A DNA stretch of 64,000 nucleotides. Origin: Rhytidiadelphus loreus (lineage: Eukaryota > Streptophyta > Bryopsida > Hypnales > Hylocomiaceae). This document shows, piece after piece, positions 24,690-36,200 of this stretch; positions within the stretch are counted from its first letter, which is position 1, and each line of letters begins with the position of its first letter. Below the pieces are notes generated by a model. That model searched no databases and had not been told where the DNA came from. It saw nothing but the letters and a program-made list of their open reading frames with translations. Position numbers and translations under genes: made by a program. The stretch spans positions 38,452,863-38,516,862 of the forward strand of contig OX344761.1 in the NCBI GenBank assembly GCA_947034895.1. Reading direction: 5' to 3'.

Positions 24690-25365
24690 TTGTATAAGTG
24701 TGAAAGGTGGAGGGGTTGTTTTTATAATGAATTTCATTGTCCATGGTGAATCTTCAAAGGGTATAGGATAATTTGAAGATGAGAGCTTGACTGCTCATTG
24801 TCAAAATGTAGGAATTGTGTTCAAAGTAGAATTTTAGACCTCATTTTGACATAGTAGAATAGCTTTTTCAAAAAACTTTGAACTACAAAGAGTTGTAATA
24901 TGAAGCTAAATATCATCTCCAAATATCAGTTTGTAATTTTGAACCTCTAAAAATAAAGTTATGGACAAAATTAAGAGAGGATGTTTGAAAATGTGAACTC
25001 CTATTAATCCTAATTTACATACTCCACATGGATTGTTTTACATCCTACCACCCCACTTGTATAAATAATTTGTCTTCTTAGTAAACTTACTCTACACACA
25101 TCAAGTGGCATTTGGAGATTTACATGCTTGGTGAGAAATTGTATTAGGGTGGAAACTCTAGGCTAAGTGAACAGTAAAAGGCTTAATTAATTAGTTGGAT
25201 ATTGAAATATCTATCTAAATGGGATGAAGATATTGTAAATTAGCTGTTAAATATAATTTATTTTCTTTATAGAAATTCTGATTTAAAAAAAAATACATTT
25301 GAAAGTGCCAAATCTTATTTTGGGGCCTTAATTAAATATTTGTGCCGAACCTATTATCTGAGTAT
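24690..25365 (+). repeat. Dispersed repeat, copy 1 of 2, with an extra internal segment of about 210 bp
   Basis: Shared with about 49860-50190 in the same orientation: GGTGGAG.GGT, TTTTTATAATGAA, then CATGGATTG and CCTACCA(C/T)CC followed by TTGTCTTC, and later AAGTGCC with ATTAAATATTTG-like blocks. Between about 24791 and 25005 this copy has DNA absent from the other, so one copy has gained or lost a block. Non-coding. Confidence 0.5.
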
Positions 25366-26374
25366 GGTATGCAATAGTTGGCTTCTTGGGAGTTATAATT
25401 AAAGAAATTACCTTGAAAAATTATTTTTGTTCTCATTTATCATCGGGGATAGTTATTGTTTTGATGACAATAGAATATATTCTTGAGGTCAATATACAAT
25501 AGAATATATACTATTTACAAAACGAATTGTATGAATTTAACCAATATATTGCTACCTACATTTACATTATAATAAACAAAATTCTAAAGTGACATATCCC
25601 TTAAGTTTATTTTAATATGCACAAAGTGCCTCGTTATTTGTAATCAAAGCTTTATTTAGAAGTTTGGTCTTTTAGTTGCAATGAAGATTTTCAGTGCAAT
25701 GAAAATTCATTGTTTCAAATAAAAATAAAAATTTGAACCTTTATTCTATTGAAATTTGTCAAGTACTGAATTTATCACTTATAAAATTCAGTGATTTTTT
25801 TTACTCAAAGTATAATAAATGGTTGTCAAATTGGAAGATAGACTAACTAATATTATTACACACTCTAATGAAGCACTAATGGAGATGCCATCCACTTTAC
25901 AACCAAGACCAACCAACACACTAAAATGTTGATACATGTCATCATATGCAAACTTGTTTTATTTCTATTTTTTAATTTTATAAGTGTGAAATATTAACAT
26001 GTTACCTTATTTATCTTTTAATACAAGATTGACAATTATATATGGCTTGTTTATAAAATTGACTTCTAAACTAATCACCTCTTGTAGGAAAAAGTGCCTA
26101 TTAAACACAATTATGTTAATTTCAAACCATGTTTAACACAAAATCCAATGTCTAAAATGCTATTCTAGCGCAAATTTGTACTAGTGTATGCTAGCCCCCC
26201 AACTGAGTAGTTCCAATAGTTTTGATATCCTCCACTAAATCCTTCATCTACTTTTGAAATTTGGCATGTACACAACTAACATGATGTAGTATATAATTGT
26301 AAAAAAACTAGATTTAGTACAAAAATCTCATTTCAAGACAATTCAAATTCTACTAACTTTATTGGGCAAGTTCA
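25366..26374. other. AT-rich intergenic DNA, no gene recognised
   Basis: No supported gene, RNA gene or repeat pair. The sequence grades into the dispersed repeat that starts near 26375. Confidence 0.45.
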
Positions 26375-26820
26375 AAAAAAATATTTCTTTCTAACTTCAA
26401 ATACTATTATCTTGAAATCTATGTTCTCAAAGTTCTTGAAATTTTTTCCACATATTCCAAAGGGTTGTCTCTAACTTTTTGCCTTTTAGATTTCAAATAA
26501 AATATTTCCTCATTGCACAAGCTAGAAATCATCAAAAAATGACTAATGTGTTGCTTATTCACTTTACCTCCTTGTATTGGAGCCGGTGATTTTTAACACT
26601 CTAGATTTCATATTTGCTTTTGAAATTGTGTATGAGTATATTGAACAAGATTTAGAGCTCAATGGTGGAGAGAAGCAAATTCATCACAAACAAAACCTTT
26701 ATTCCAAAGTGCTCAAAGTCTACTACCACCATTTGCAAGGATGAAAAAAAGTTTGTTTTCTCACTTCAATATAATGTTATAATCTTTTAATCTACAATAT
26801 CAAATAGGCTAAAAAAAATT
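26375..26820 (+). repeat. Dispersed repeat, copy 2
   Basis: Same ordered blocks as 9303-9790 (ACTATTATCTTGAAAT, TCTCAAAGTTCTTGAA, GAAATCATCAAAAAATGA, CTCCTTGTATTGGAG, GATGAAAAAAAGTTTG). Divergence and indels indicate an old insertion. No open frame is conserved between the copies. Confidence 0.5.
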
Positions 26821-27239
26821 CCACAATTTTTTTATTATTCTACTACACTTTTGTATGGTTGAAATTAAAAAAGAATATATATTTTCTATTTGGGGCAATG
26901 TAATTAAAATTGCCGATTTTTGCCAATTTCTCTTGAAAAACACCTCCTTCCTTTCGAGGTTAATAATACACCCTCATTTTGTTCACATATGATTTACAAA
27001 ATTTTGTAAGTGGCTTCCCCAAGATTGTGTTCAAGATATTTGTATTGAGACATCAAAAAGGGAAAGTGGTCCATAGTTGAAACATGATCTACAATAAGCT
27101 TTTGAAAACATTCATAATCCACCCAATAATAGATGTGAACATTTTTAGAAGTTGAAATGTACTTCAAGACAACATCTTGCATCTTTATTGCCTGCTTTAT
27201 TGCCATCCTCCATTGAGGGTTAATTACCTAGAATATCCA
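26821..27239. other. AT-rich intergenic DNA before the repeat array
   Basis: No supported gene. A minus-strand open frame of 70 codons (26994-27206) has no recognisable domain. It lies at the edge of the array that follows, and related stretches (CATTCATAATTCA, GGACACGAACATTC) appear in the first array unit, so it may be part of a longer unit. Confidence 0.35.
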
Positions 27240-29056
27240 CACTACGAAACAACATTAGTAAGATAAAATAATAAAATTTCATTCATGTAGGCAAAGATCT
27301 TATATGAAAACATTCATAATTCATTTAGTGGACACGAACATTCTTAATGTAGGAAAACCTAAATGTACCACTTTCTCTATTGTACATAGTTTTTATAATT
27401 AAACTAGTACAATTTTTATAAATACTAATTGGCAAATAGAAACAAATTTCAATGCACTAAATAATGTGTCATTTGGATAATGCATACAAAAATTACAAGA
27501 GATCTAAGTTCTTTTGGAAAATACTCTAGAATCATTTCTTAAAACAATAGGTAGATATTGAATTAGATATATGTATGTATAACAACATTTGTAGGAGATT
27601 TCTACTTTAGGGATTCTTAAAATATACTTCAAAAGTACATCCTACATCCTAACTATCCTACCCTACTAAGAGAGGGTTATGAGCATGTAAGTCTAGGAGC
27701 CTAGCCATCCATATTGTATGCACCTTTCATAGTTATAGGATATCTATATTAGAGGTATTTATATTATTAGTATCTATGTTACAGCACCTTCCATGTTATA
27801 TATACCTATGTTACCTTCTCTAATTATAGAGTACCTACTTACACCTAGTTTTGTGCAAGGCTTGTAGGCTTGCATTTCTTAGCTCATATGCTAGTGTCAT
27901 TGCCTACTAAGGTGTAACTTATTCCAAATGCCCTCATAATGCCAAACACAGACGTTAAAATAAATTAATAAAATAAAATTCTTATAGGGTAGGACCTTAT
28001 ATGATTTGGTCTACTCAAAAACTTGTACAAAAATCATGAAACCTTAAATGAAAATACTTGTCACATTGCCTAAAAAAATATACAACCCTTTTTTTTCAAT
28101 ATACTTGCATGCACTTCATCCATTTCTTGATGCTCCTACACTAACCTCTCAAAAAACTTTATAAACTAGTTAGTATTTGCCAACTGTGGAAGGGGATAAA
28201 ATGTACCTCAAGAAAACATCTTGCATTCTAACTATTGTCTTTTACTTAAAAATAATTTACCCAAATTGCCCTCACACTCCCACACATACAAATTTCAAAT
28301 AGAATAATAAAATAGAATTCTAGTAGGCAAGGACTTCATATGGATTGATCCATTTAGAACCTTGTTCAAAAATCATTAAGTACAAAGTAACCACACCCAT
28401 CACATCATTGAAGATTATCCAAAAATCCAACATACTTGCATCTACTTTAACCATTTCTTGATGCTTCCTTACTAAACTCTAAAAAACATTGATTACCTAT
28501 CTAGTATTTGTCAATCCATATAGGGATTAAAATGCACCCTAATAGAACATCCTACATCCTCAATGTCTTCCTCTATTGAAAAATAGCTTACCTAGAATGC
28601 CCTCACATTGTTGTCAAACATATTGATTAAAATAAAATAATAAAATAGAATTCTTGTAAGCAAGGATTTTATATGAATTGATTCATTTAGAACCTTGTAT
28701 AAAACTCATGAACCACCAAGTGACTACACTCACCGCATCATTAAAGAATAAGCAAGCCTCCCTTTCAAGCATACTAAAATGCACTTCATCCATTCCTAAC
28801 ATTCCCACTAGAAACTCTAAAAAATATTCATCCCCTACCTAGTTTTTGCCAAGGGGTTAAAATGCCCCCAAAGATAACATCTTGTAAACTAACAATAGGC
28901 CTTTCTTGAAGAATAACTTTTTTAAAATATCCTCACACTACCACATATATATATATATATACTATTTAAAATAATAAAATAGAATTCTTGTATACAAGGA
29001 CTTTACATCTAGAATCAATCTATCCAAAACTTGGTACAAAATCACAAGCCATTAAA
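27240..29056 (+). repeat. Degenerate tandem array, unit about 330 bp
   Basis: A landmark AATAATAAAATAGAATTCT plus GTAGGCAAGGACT recurs in variants at about 27265, 27972, 28303, 28634 and 28968. Each is followed by a GATT.AT(C)CATTTAGAACCTTGT stretch, then CACTTCATCCATTTCTTGATG and AAAATG(T/C)ACC with ACATC(C/T)T blocks. The last three intervals are about 330 bp. The first is longer because the TATAG-rich repeat (27675-27910) lies within it. The array resumes after 30345. Non-coding and diverged; origin unknown (old satellite, or internal repeats of a large element). Confidence 0.7.
27675..27910 (+). repeat. Dispersed TATAG-rich repeat, copy 3 of 3
   Basis: Same blocks as 1800-2070 and 13610-13860: GAGCATGTAAGTCTAGGAG, short TATTAGAGG / ATGTTACAG variants, CACCTTCCATG and the TAGTGTCATTGCC end. 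Its position inside the 330-bp array suggests it inserted after the array formed. Confidence 0.55.
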
Positions 29057-30345
29057 TTAGGTCCGCTTTACACTATAGTGGAGAAGTGCTCTAGTTGATT
29101 AACAAGTTTTGGCCAAGACATGGTTATTTTAGACACCTGGTGGGATGTTAAAGAAGATGAAAAGAAAAGAAACTAGTAAAAGAAGAAGTCTTGACTGGTT
29201 GTAGTCTAAACACCAAGTGGAGTAGTCTTCAAGACAACTTCACAAATTGAAGTCCAATGGACAACTTCACTTAGAGGAAAATTTTGACATCACACAATAA
29301 TAGAAATTGTAACCCCTAATGGAACTTCCACATGTCTTTTATGTTTTTTGATTGAAGTAAGTATTAAGAAGCCATAACTTTTGCATTTGGTGCCTAATGA
29401 ATTCAATAAAACTTATTCAAAAAAATGTGTCTACTTATCTAATTTGTGTGATAAAAATTCAAGTCAATCAAATATATATTGATTTTTTAAAATCAATAAA
29501 ATATATATTTAATTTCAATCCAAGTCATGTTTTGAGTATTAAAATAATTTTCACTACCCACATAGTCTTCTTCTTGGCTACAAGTGAAAAGAAGCTATGA
29601 AAAATTAACCATCTTCAAGGGAAAAAAGACAAATAGAAAACAACTCTTCTAAACACAAAAAACTCATTGAAGCTCCACATTCAAGTTAAGATCTCAAAAT
29701 AAATTTGAAACCCTGAAATAAAAATTATACAAGCATGAAAACACCTTCAAAGTGAAAAAATGAAAGTTATTGATGCGTCCGTTTAATAAAAAACAAAAAT
29801 AAGGAAACGATGTGCCTACTCTATACAACACTTGAAAGTGAAAGGAAACTGAAGTTGGCGCACCTACACTACCCAAAGCACTACGAAGTGAAAGAGAAAG
29901 AAGCAAAGAAATAATGCTATTTGAGATAAAAGAAGCCCTCAATCCCACAATTGAGATGTCACGATGAAAAGACAATCAATGAAGTTGGAGTTCTCCAAAG
30001 GACAAGTTTCTTGTCTGGGGGGTTGAAGTTGCCCAAGAAACTTGACCTCATGAGAACTCCCCTTTCAAAAAGTGTTGCTACATAGACATCTATGTCATTT
30101 TTTCATCCATGCTTGAAGTTCTCCACCAGCCAAATCTTGACCATAATGTAAACCCAATCTGGTGAAGAACAAAGTTTCTTCCAATCATATTGCTTCATTT
30201 CCCTACAACTCTTGACTGATGCACTTCTCTACCATAGTGGTGAAACCCATTCTAGGGTGGTACTTTACTGAAATAAACTCCAAACGGCTTTACACACCCG
30301 AGGGAACACTATACACTTCTCCACCATAGTGTAAAGCGGTCCTAA
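29057..30345. mobile_element. TIR DNA element of about 1.29 kb inserted in the array
   Basis: The left end reads TTAGGTCCGCTTTACACTAT and the right end ATAGTGTAAAGCGGTCCTAA. The inverted match extends about 32 bp with two mismatches, through GTGGAGAAGTG. A further inverted-type CACTTCTCTACCATAGTGG lies inside the right end near 30213. The element separates two parts of the 330-bp array. The longest interior frame (29694-29975, minus, 93 codons) has no transposase motif, so the element looks non-autonomous. No clear target duplication is visible outside the inverted ends. Confidence 0.8.
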
Positions 30346-30815
30346 CCATCCTTGTCACATCACCCAAGAATGCCCAAGAATAACAAGACCCCACTTTCCC
30401 ATCATACTGAGATGCACTTCATCCATTTCTTGACACTCCCACACTAACTCACCCCTCGAAATCACTCACAACCTACCTCGTATCCCCCACCCCACTTAGG
30501 AATTATTAAAATGTACCCCCAAACAAACATCCTACATTCTAATTGACTACCCCTCAATTCGACCTTACTTTACACAATATCACTGCTTTTTTTTTTTTTC
30601 TAGTGATAAAATTTTGTCACATCTTTTAGAACAGATTGGGACAAGTAGAGTTACAATCCTCCAAATATTCTTCAATGCAGTGAGGACAGCGAAAGGAATT
30701 AACTTAACTCAGAGAACAGTAGAAAAAGCACTGCCTCTCCCACCCCTCACCCAGATTAATTAATTAGAAACACTAATAAAATGAAGCATAAAATTAAATT
30801 CCTGTAGGCCAGGAC
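30346..30815 (+). repeat. Final part of the 330-bp array, reaching the MOS1 promoter
   Basis: The array resumes with ATGCACTTCATCCATTTCTTG, TTAAAATGTACCCCCAAA and ACATCCTACATTCTAA. Its last landmark, AATTAAATTCCTGTAGGCCA, ends near 30810. Immediately after, base composition switches to GC-rich. A T-run of about 16 lies near 30586. Confidence 0.6.
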
Positions 30816-31335
30816 CGGCGCCCGGCGCCCGGAGCCCGGCGTCCCCCTTGAGGCCTTCGGTTTTCCTTTTCTTTACTTCGGGGCCCTGCGGTCGCACACA
30901 GACACACACACACTGAGAGAAAGAAACGGGACATAGAGCCCGTCGTCTCCTTCATTTTGCCAAGACGACATAAGCTTCCATAGCTTGCCCCATCCATCGG
31001 TGGCGAAGGAGCCGTCATCGCCATCGCCATTACAATTATTATCATCACCATCACCACCCATCCTCCTTTTTTTCTCCTCATGACCATCCCCTTGTTCCGT
31101 TTCCGAAAGAATCATATTGTTGCAATTCCATTTGTGGATGCTCTCTTCTTAGGGTTGCAGCTCGGGAGCCACACAGGTTAGGGTTTGGGGGCGCCAGCAA
31201 GAGGGACGGGGGAAGGGACGAGGGAAGGGAAGGGAAAGGGAAGGAGGAAGCGGCAGCAACAGCAGCAGGGACAGGCCTTGGGGGCGTTCATGCTGATGCA
31301 GCAGGAAGAAGTGTGTGGTTGCGGCAGCACGATCT
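30816..31335 (+). promoter_or_regulatory. Promoter and 5' UTR region of the MOS1 gene
   Basis: An abrupt GC-rich zone starts with repeated GGCGCCCGG units (about 30816-30840). It is followed by an (AC)n/GAGA tract at 30893-30925, ATC/ACC trinucleotide-type sequence at 31010-31065, and a purine-rich G tract at 31203-31240. No TATA box is evident; this is the look of a broad-type plant promoter with a long leader. The transcription start cannot be placed from sequence alone. Confidence 0.55.
31203..31240 (+). promoter_or_regulatory. G-quadruplex-type G tract in the MOS1 leader
   Basis: Seven runs of three or more G are separated by two to four bases (GGGACGGGGGAAGGGACG, then GGGAAGGGAAGGGAAAGGG). 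This satisfies the usual G3+ with short-loop rule several times over. It lies about 100 bases upstream of the start codon on the sense strand, so it could fold in DNA or in the mRNA. Any effect on translation or transcription is inference. Confidence 0.6.
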
Positions 31336-31355
31336 ATGGCGCGGGCCGCTGGTAG
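31290..31355 (+). promoter_or_regulatory. Upstream ORF overlapping the MOS1 start codon
   Basis: An ATG at 31290 opens a 21-codon frame, with a second in-frame ATG two codons later. It ends at TAG 31353-31355, in a different frame from MOS1 and past the main ATG at 31336. If included in the mRNA, such an overlapping uORF would be expected to lower initiation at the main start, depending on leaky scanning. Confidence 0.55.
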
Positions 31356-33200
31356 CAACACAAAGTTTGCTTCTGTGAACTTGAACAAAAGCTATGGCAA
31401 GCCCGCGGCAGGCGCAGGAGGCGCGGGCGGAGGCGCGTCGGGTGGGAGTGGAAGCGGCAATGGAAGTGGTGGACGTTTGGCGCGGACGGGGTCGGGGTCT
31501 TCTTCGTCGTTGGCCTCTTCGGGGGGGATGCTGTTGTTGTCGCGGCAAGGGGCGGTGCTGCCTGCTGCTTCGAAAGGAGGGAAGGTGATTGTGCCGAGGC
31601 CGGTTAATCTGCCGTCGTTGCGACGGGAGCATGCGGGGAATGATCCTTCCATTGCGCTTGTTGGCGGCTCCGGGGCTGCGGGATGGACCAAAGCGCCGCC
31701 TCTGGTGGTGGAAGAGGCGCCTGTTGCTGCTGCTGCTGCTACGTCGGTTTCGATGTCGGAGTCGGGAACCACTGGTATGTTGTTGTGGTTGTGCGTTGTT
31801 GGAGGTCGTGATTCGCGCATCGACGGAGAGTAGCGTGTTTTTTGTTTTGTTTTGATCGGCATTTTTGGAGGTTCTTTTGGTTTGAGGTCTGGAGCGGTTA
31901 TGAAGGGTGAGATTCCGGGAGGAGTGTTGATTTGGAACGCATGATCTAGTGTTTTTGTAAGCTTCTGTGGTGGTTGACGATGGCTCTCGTTTTTCAAGAA
32001 CGAGTTATGTGAGTTTGTTGATCGTGCTGGGGCAATGTACGTCGTTATTACTCTGTGTCGGGTCAAGGTAAGTGAGGTGTGCTGGATTCGTTCTGTGCAT
32101 AGCATCAAGCTTGAGGGCACGGCGGCTGGTTTTAGGGGAAATGGGAAAGCATGGGAGAGCAGATGGGAGAGTTAATTAGTTGAAATGCACTTACCTGAAG
32201 TGTGGGATGGGAATAGCGGAACAGTGCTTGTTCTACTTGTGTTCTGGCCCCTGGCATTGCATAGTGGATAGCTGAACAATGAGAGGGAAGTCACGAATGT
32301 TTGAGATGAATATTCTGTGATGAGGACTTCGTCTTGGGCGTGTCTCTTTAAATATGGTAGCTGAGAGTTTTTCATATTTAGGGTTGGAGACGTTGTGGCG
32401 GATTTACGGCCCGGTGTAGTGCCTGGGGTGAGGCGATGTAAGGGAAGAGGTTGTTGGCAAGTCATTTTTATTTTTTTTATTTGAATGCGCGCTCTTCATG
32501 CCCTAAACTTATTTCGGTCGCTTGGGGCTTGCTGGTAAAAGCGTGACAGGAGTCTCATGTCTTCATCTTTCATAACATGTCGAAGAGTCAATCGGAAAGC
32601 TGGATGATTACGAGTTTTTAAGAATTTGTGGCCTTCATAATTTGGTGACAGTGCTATAGTTTACGATTTGAGTGAGTGACCTCACCAGTTCGGATAAATT
32701 CCGGAAAAGATAACGCGGGCCCGTCTTGAAGTTGTGAGCATTTGCGTTCGCAGGAATGGCAAGGTTAGCACCAGCATTGAGTGCCGGATCAACCTGGGGG
32801 ACTACGCAAACACTATCAGGTCAAACCTCTGCAGGATCTTTGAGCGGAGAGCACTGGCCAGTGCCCACACAAGCTGGAGCTTCTGTAAGCAATCAAGTGG
32901 CTGTTGGACGGCCTGGTGTGTATACACCACCTCGTGCGCGTGCGATGCAAACTTCTACTGTGACAACTGGTCACGTGGTTGCTGTCGAGAAGGCCGTGGT
33001 GTTGAGGGGGGAGGATTTTCCAACTCTGCAAGCCGCTTTGCCCCCAACCCCAGTTTCTGCCCATCAAAAACAGAGAGAACAGACTCTGAAGCAGAGGGAG
33101 AAGCAGCAGGAACTGAAGGACCAGCAACAGAAACTGCAGCTTTTGTCTGAGCAGCACGCTGTGTTAAAGCCTGACGAAGTCCTACAGTCTCAGCTTGGAG
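31336..33200 (+). other. MOS1: MOS1 exons 1-2: BAT2_N-terminal domain
   Basis: Exon 1 encodes residues 1-146: a glycine/serine-rich opening, then the proline/basic KVIVPRPVNLPS segment that marks BAT2/PRRC2 N-termini. The junction is phase 1 (ACTG|GTATGT at 31774, TTCGCAG| at 32753). Exon 2 carries WGTTQTL-type tryptophan repeats, the RGEDFPTL core and a glutamine/lysine-rich helix (about 258-290). Intron 1 is 979 bp, the longest in the gene, a common place for plant regulatory introns. The ATG at 31336 is the first in the correct frame. Confidence 0.88.
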
Positions 33201-36200
33201 GTGGGTTATTTAGGTGTTTGATGCAAATGATTGATCTGAATGTATCACCTAGAGCTCGCAAAGGATTCGTTCCTAGTGGGAGGGCACCGGAAGTCAATAT
33301 ATCTTTCATGATTGTGTACGACGGGATTATTTAGGAGCTTCAGTAGCTTCGGGGTTTTCTTCACGGACATGAATGGCAGTAGTTTGCTATGGTATCATCG
33401 GCGTCGTGAAAATATATGCTGCAAACTTCTCTTTCTCTGTCCGTAAAAATTCGCGATCTTTGTTTTGTCGTTATTCTTTTTATTTGATCATTCTGTCTTT
33501 GGGGTGCCTTTGATTAGGTCCCCAGCTCCAACCTGCGCAGCCGTCATCATCGCAAACGAAGAATGAGCAGATCCAAAAGGAAGCCGCAGAGGAGTCCATT
33601 CGTTTGGAACAACAGCGCCTCACGGACTCAGGATTGTCTGGTCGATCTTCATCCAAAGCTGGAAATTATTCATTCGGGCCTGCATCGTCCGGGCAATATC
33701 AACGACGTCAATCAAATTGGACAGACGATGAGAGAGACTCTACCTTCCGGCCACAAGGCGGCAGTTATGTCGAATGGACTGATCGATCAGATCGGGAGTC
33801 CGATCAACCTGCTAATCGTGTTGGCGAGAACTTTGGTTATGGTCGATCTCTCCCTTCCAGAGAAATTCCTTTTATTCCGGGGCGCGATGGTCACTCAGGC
33901 AAAGTTGCCGAAGGCCGAGAAAGTAGGTTTAGTGGCGACAGTTCTTTTGGTCGTGAGTCTTCGACGGCTGCGTATGGTGCTGATAACAGTTTTAGTCGAG
34001 GTAGCAATGCTGTCCGAGAGGGTGGTTTCCGGGAGTGGGGAGGGGGAGTGAATAGAGAATCCAATTTTGGTGGCCGGGGTTTCAGCCGAGAGGGAAGCAG
34101 GGACGGCGGATCCAACAAGAATGGAGGTGACGGCCGCCCCAACAGTAGGGGTCGGGATGGATTCGACGATCGTCATGGTTTTGGGAATCGGGATGTAGGG
34201 CCTCATAGAGATGCAAACTCGGGTCGGGAGGGTGGCTTAAATAGGGATAACTTTTTTGGTAGAGACAACAGGCGCATTCAAAGTGGAGATTTCGACGCAG
34301 GTCGAGGCCGACTTAGCGGTGATAGTTTTCTGAGAAGTGGTGCTTCAGGGGATTTTTTCACTGGGAGAAGCTTCTCAGGCCAGGAACTACCTGCTGGGAG
34401 GGATAGGCGATTACATGATGGATATCATTTCAATGTTTCGCATGGACGAAGTTCTGAAGAAATTCATGGTTTGGACAACTTTCGTCCATCTCAAGGGGTT
34501 GGGATAGATCCACCCATGATTCCAATCCTTGGCTTTCGAAGGAAAAAGGAAGAGGCCAAGGAGAATGACTTCCGAGATGAGGAGAGGGAGGCATTTGAAG
34601 CTGAGCTGGAGAGAGTGCAAAAGGCTCAGGAACTGGACCGACAGCGGAAACAAGAGGAGAAAGAGCACGCTGTCGAGAGGGCTCAAAAAGAGCTAGAAGA
34701 TCGTGAACGACAGGCTAGAGAGGAAGAAGAAAGACAGGTCGGTAACCCTAGAACTTTGTGGGTCTTATGAGATGGGTTTGATTCAGATCCTTTTCTATCG
34801 AGCTTTATGCTGTGGAAGTGGTAAAACACGTGGTATGAAGTGCTCAGTCTGTTACGTCTTAAGGATCTTGCATGAGGCGATCACATATTTGCACATACAA
34901 GTATAAGGCGGATATACTCACAGACCATGGAGATTTTTTTCCTACCGGTTTAGGTTTTGCTTGAACTTGTATAGTTCGATAGAGACGCCCTTTGTATGGT
35001 TAATTGCATATTGTACTATTATATATTTCCGCGAAGCTTGGGCTCCTCACGGACATGTATGGGAATTTTCTAGTTTTTATTTTCATTACTTTCTTATGCT
35101 AAAGTTTCGACATGATTGAGTCTCCTCAGGCCAAAGAAGAAGAGGCAGCTAAAGAGGCAGCTGCCAAAGCCGAGCGGGAAGCCCTAGAGGCAGCTCAGAA
35201 GGTGGAGGATGAGCGAAAGGCTAGGGAGGATGAAAAGCGACAGTTGCAACTGGAAGAAGAACGGAGGAAAGAGAATGCACGTCGTAAATTGCTGGAGCTC
35301 GAAGAGCGTATAGCAAAACGAGAAGCTGAGAACAAGCAGCAGGAAGATGCTAGGTCTTTACTATACACTGGCTTTCTCTAGTCTCTTTCGATAATGGCTA
35401 AGGCTAACTTGTTAACCTTCTTCTACGAAATTATGTAGTCAAGTCTCTTATTCCAGTCAAGAACATATAAAAGGCTAGTATTTAGGGTACGGGTTGATTC
35501 TGTGTCTGCGAAGTAAATTAAGATTTTAGATGGGTTGATTTATCTGTTTGCAAATTGCGTGAATTGTTCAGAATTTTGCTGTTTATTTGGGTTAGTGAAA
35601 TAAGAATCGCTTACACGCAAGTTTTCGATGTTTCGATGCGTGAAGTAACTTCTATTTGATGGAACAGACACACCGTGGAGGAAAAGCCAGTAAATGTGTG
35701 GCAGAGAGGTGAGGAGGAGGAACTCAGTCGACGGGAAGATGTTGAAAGGGAAGAAGAAGAGAGAATAGTTGCAAGTATCACTGGGAATGCCCATGATGAT
35801 GACGACCGAGCTCCTCTGAAGCCTTCTGCTGCACTTTCCTACTCTCAGGTGTCTCAGAGGGCATTGCAGCCTGAAATTGCTTCTACTGTTAAGTCTTCGG
35901 ATGTTCAAAATCCCTCTGCAGAGTTGACTGCCCGTGTCCCTGAGTTTCGTGGCAGTAATATTGCAGCTGAATCTGAGCGCGGGACCTTAGCTCAGTGGCG
36001 GAGAGAGCAACCTGCGGACAGGATTATTGGATCTGCAACACAGATGTATCCGCCTCACGGTAGGCATGAGAATATTGATTTCCAAGCCTCAATTTCTCGT
36101 GACCGGGTCTACAATGGTCGAGGTTATGGGGATAGAGGGGATGGCTTTCACGGCGGCCCCCCCAATATTGCGGGTTTCTCTTCGGAAGGGGCCCCTGGAG

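Noticed and set aside
27240..29056. CRISPR-like array
   Set aside because: Units are about 330 bp, diverged, without short identical repeats and unique spacers, and the genome is eukaryotic.
29694..29975. Minus-strand 93-codon frame as transposase of the 1.29-kb element
   Set aside because: No catalytic acidic residues in a recognisable arrangement, and far too short for a transposase.
33563..34206. Alternative open frames within MOS1 exon 3 on both strands
   Set aside because: They are shadows of the exon; only the frame of 33604 carries MOS1 motifs and joins in phase with neighbouring exons.
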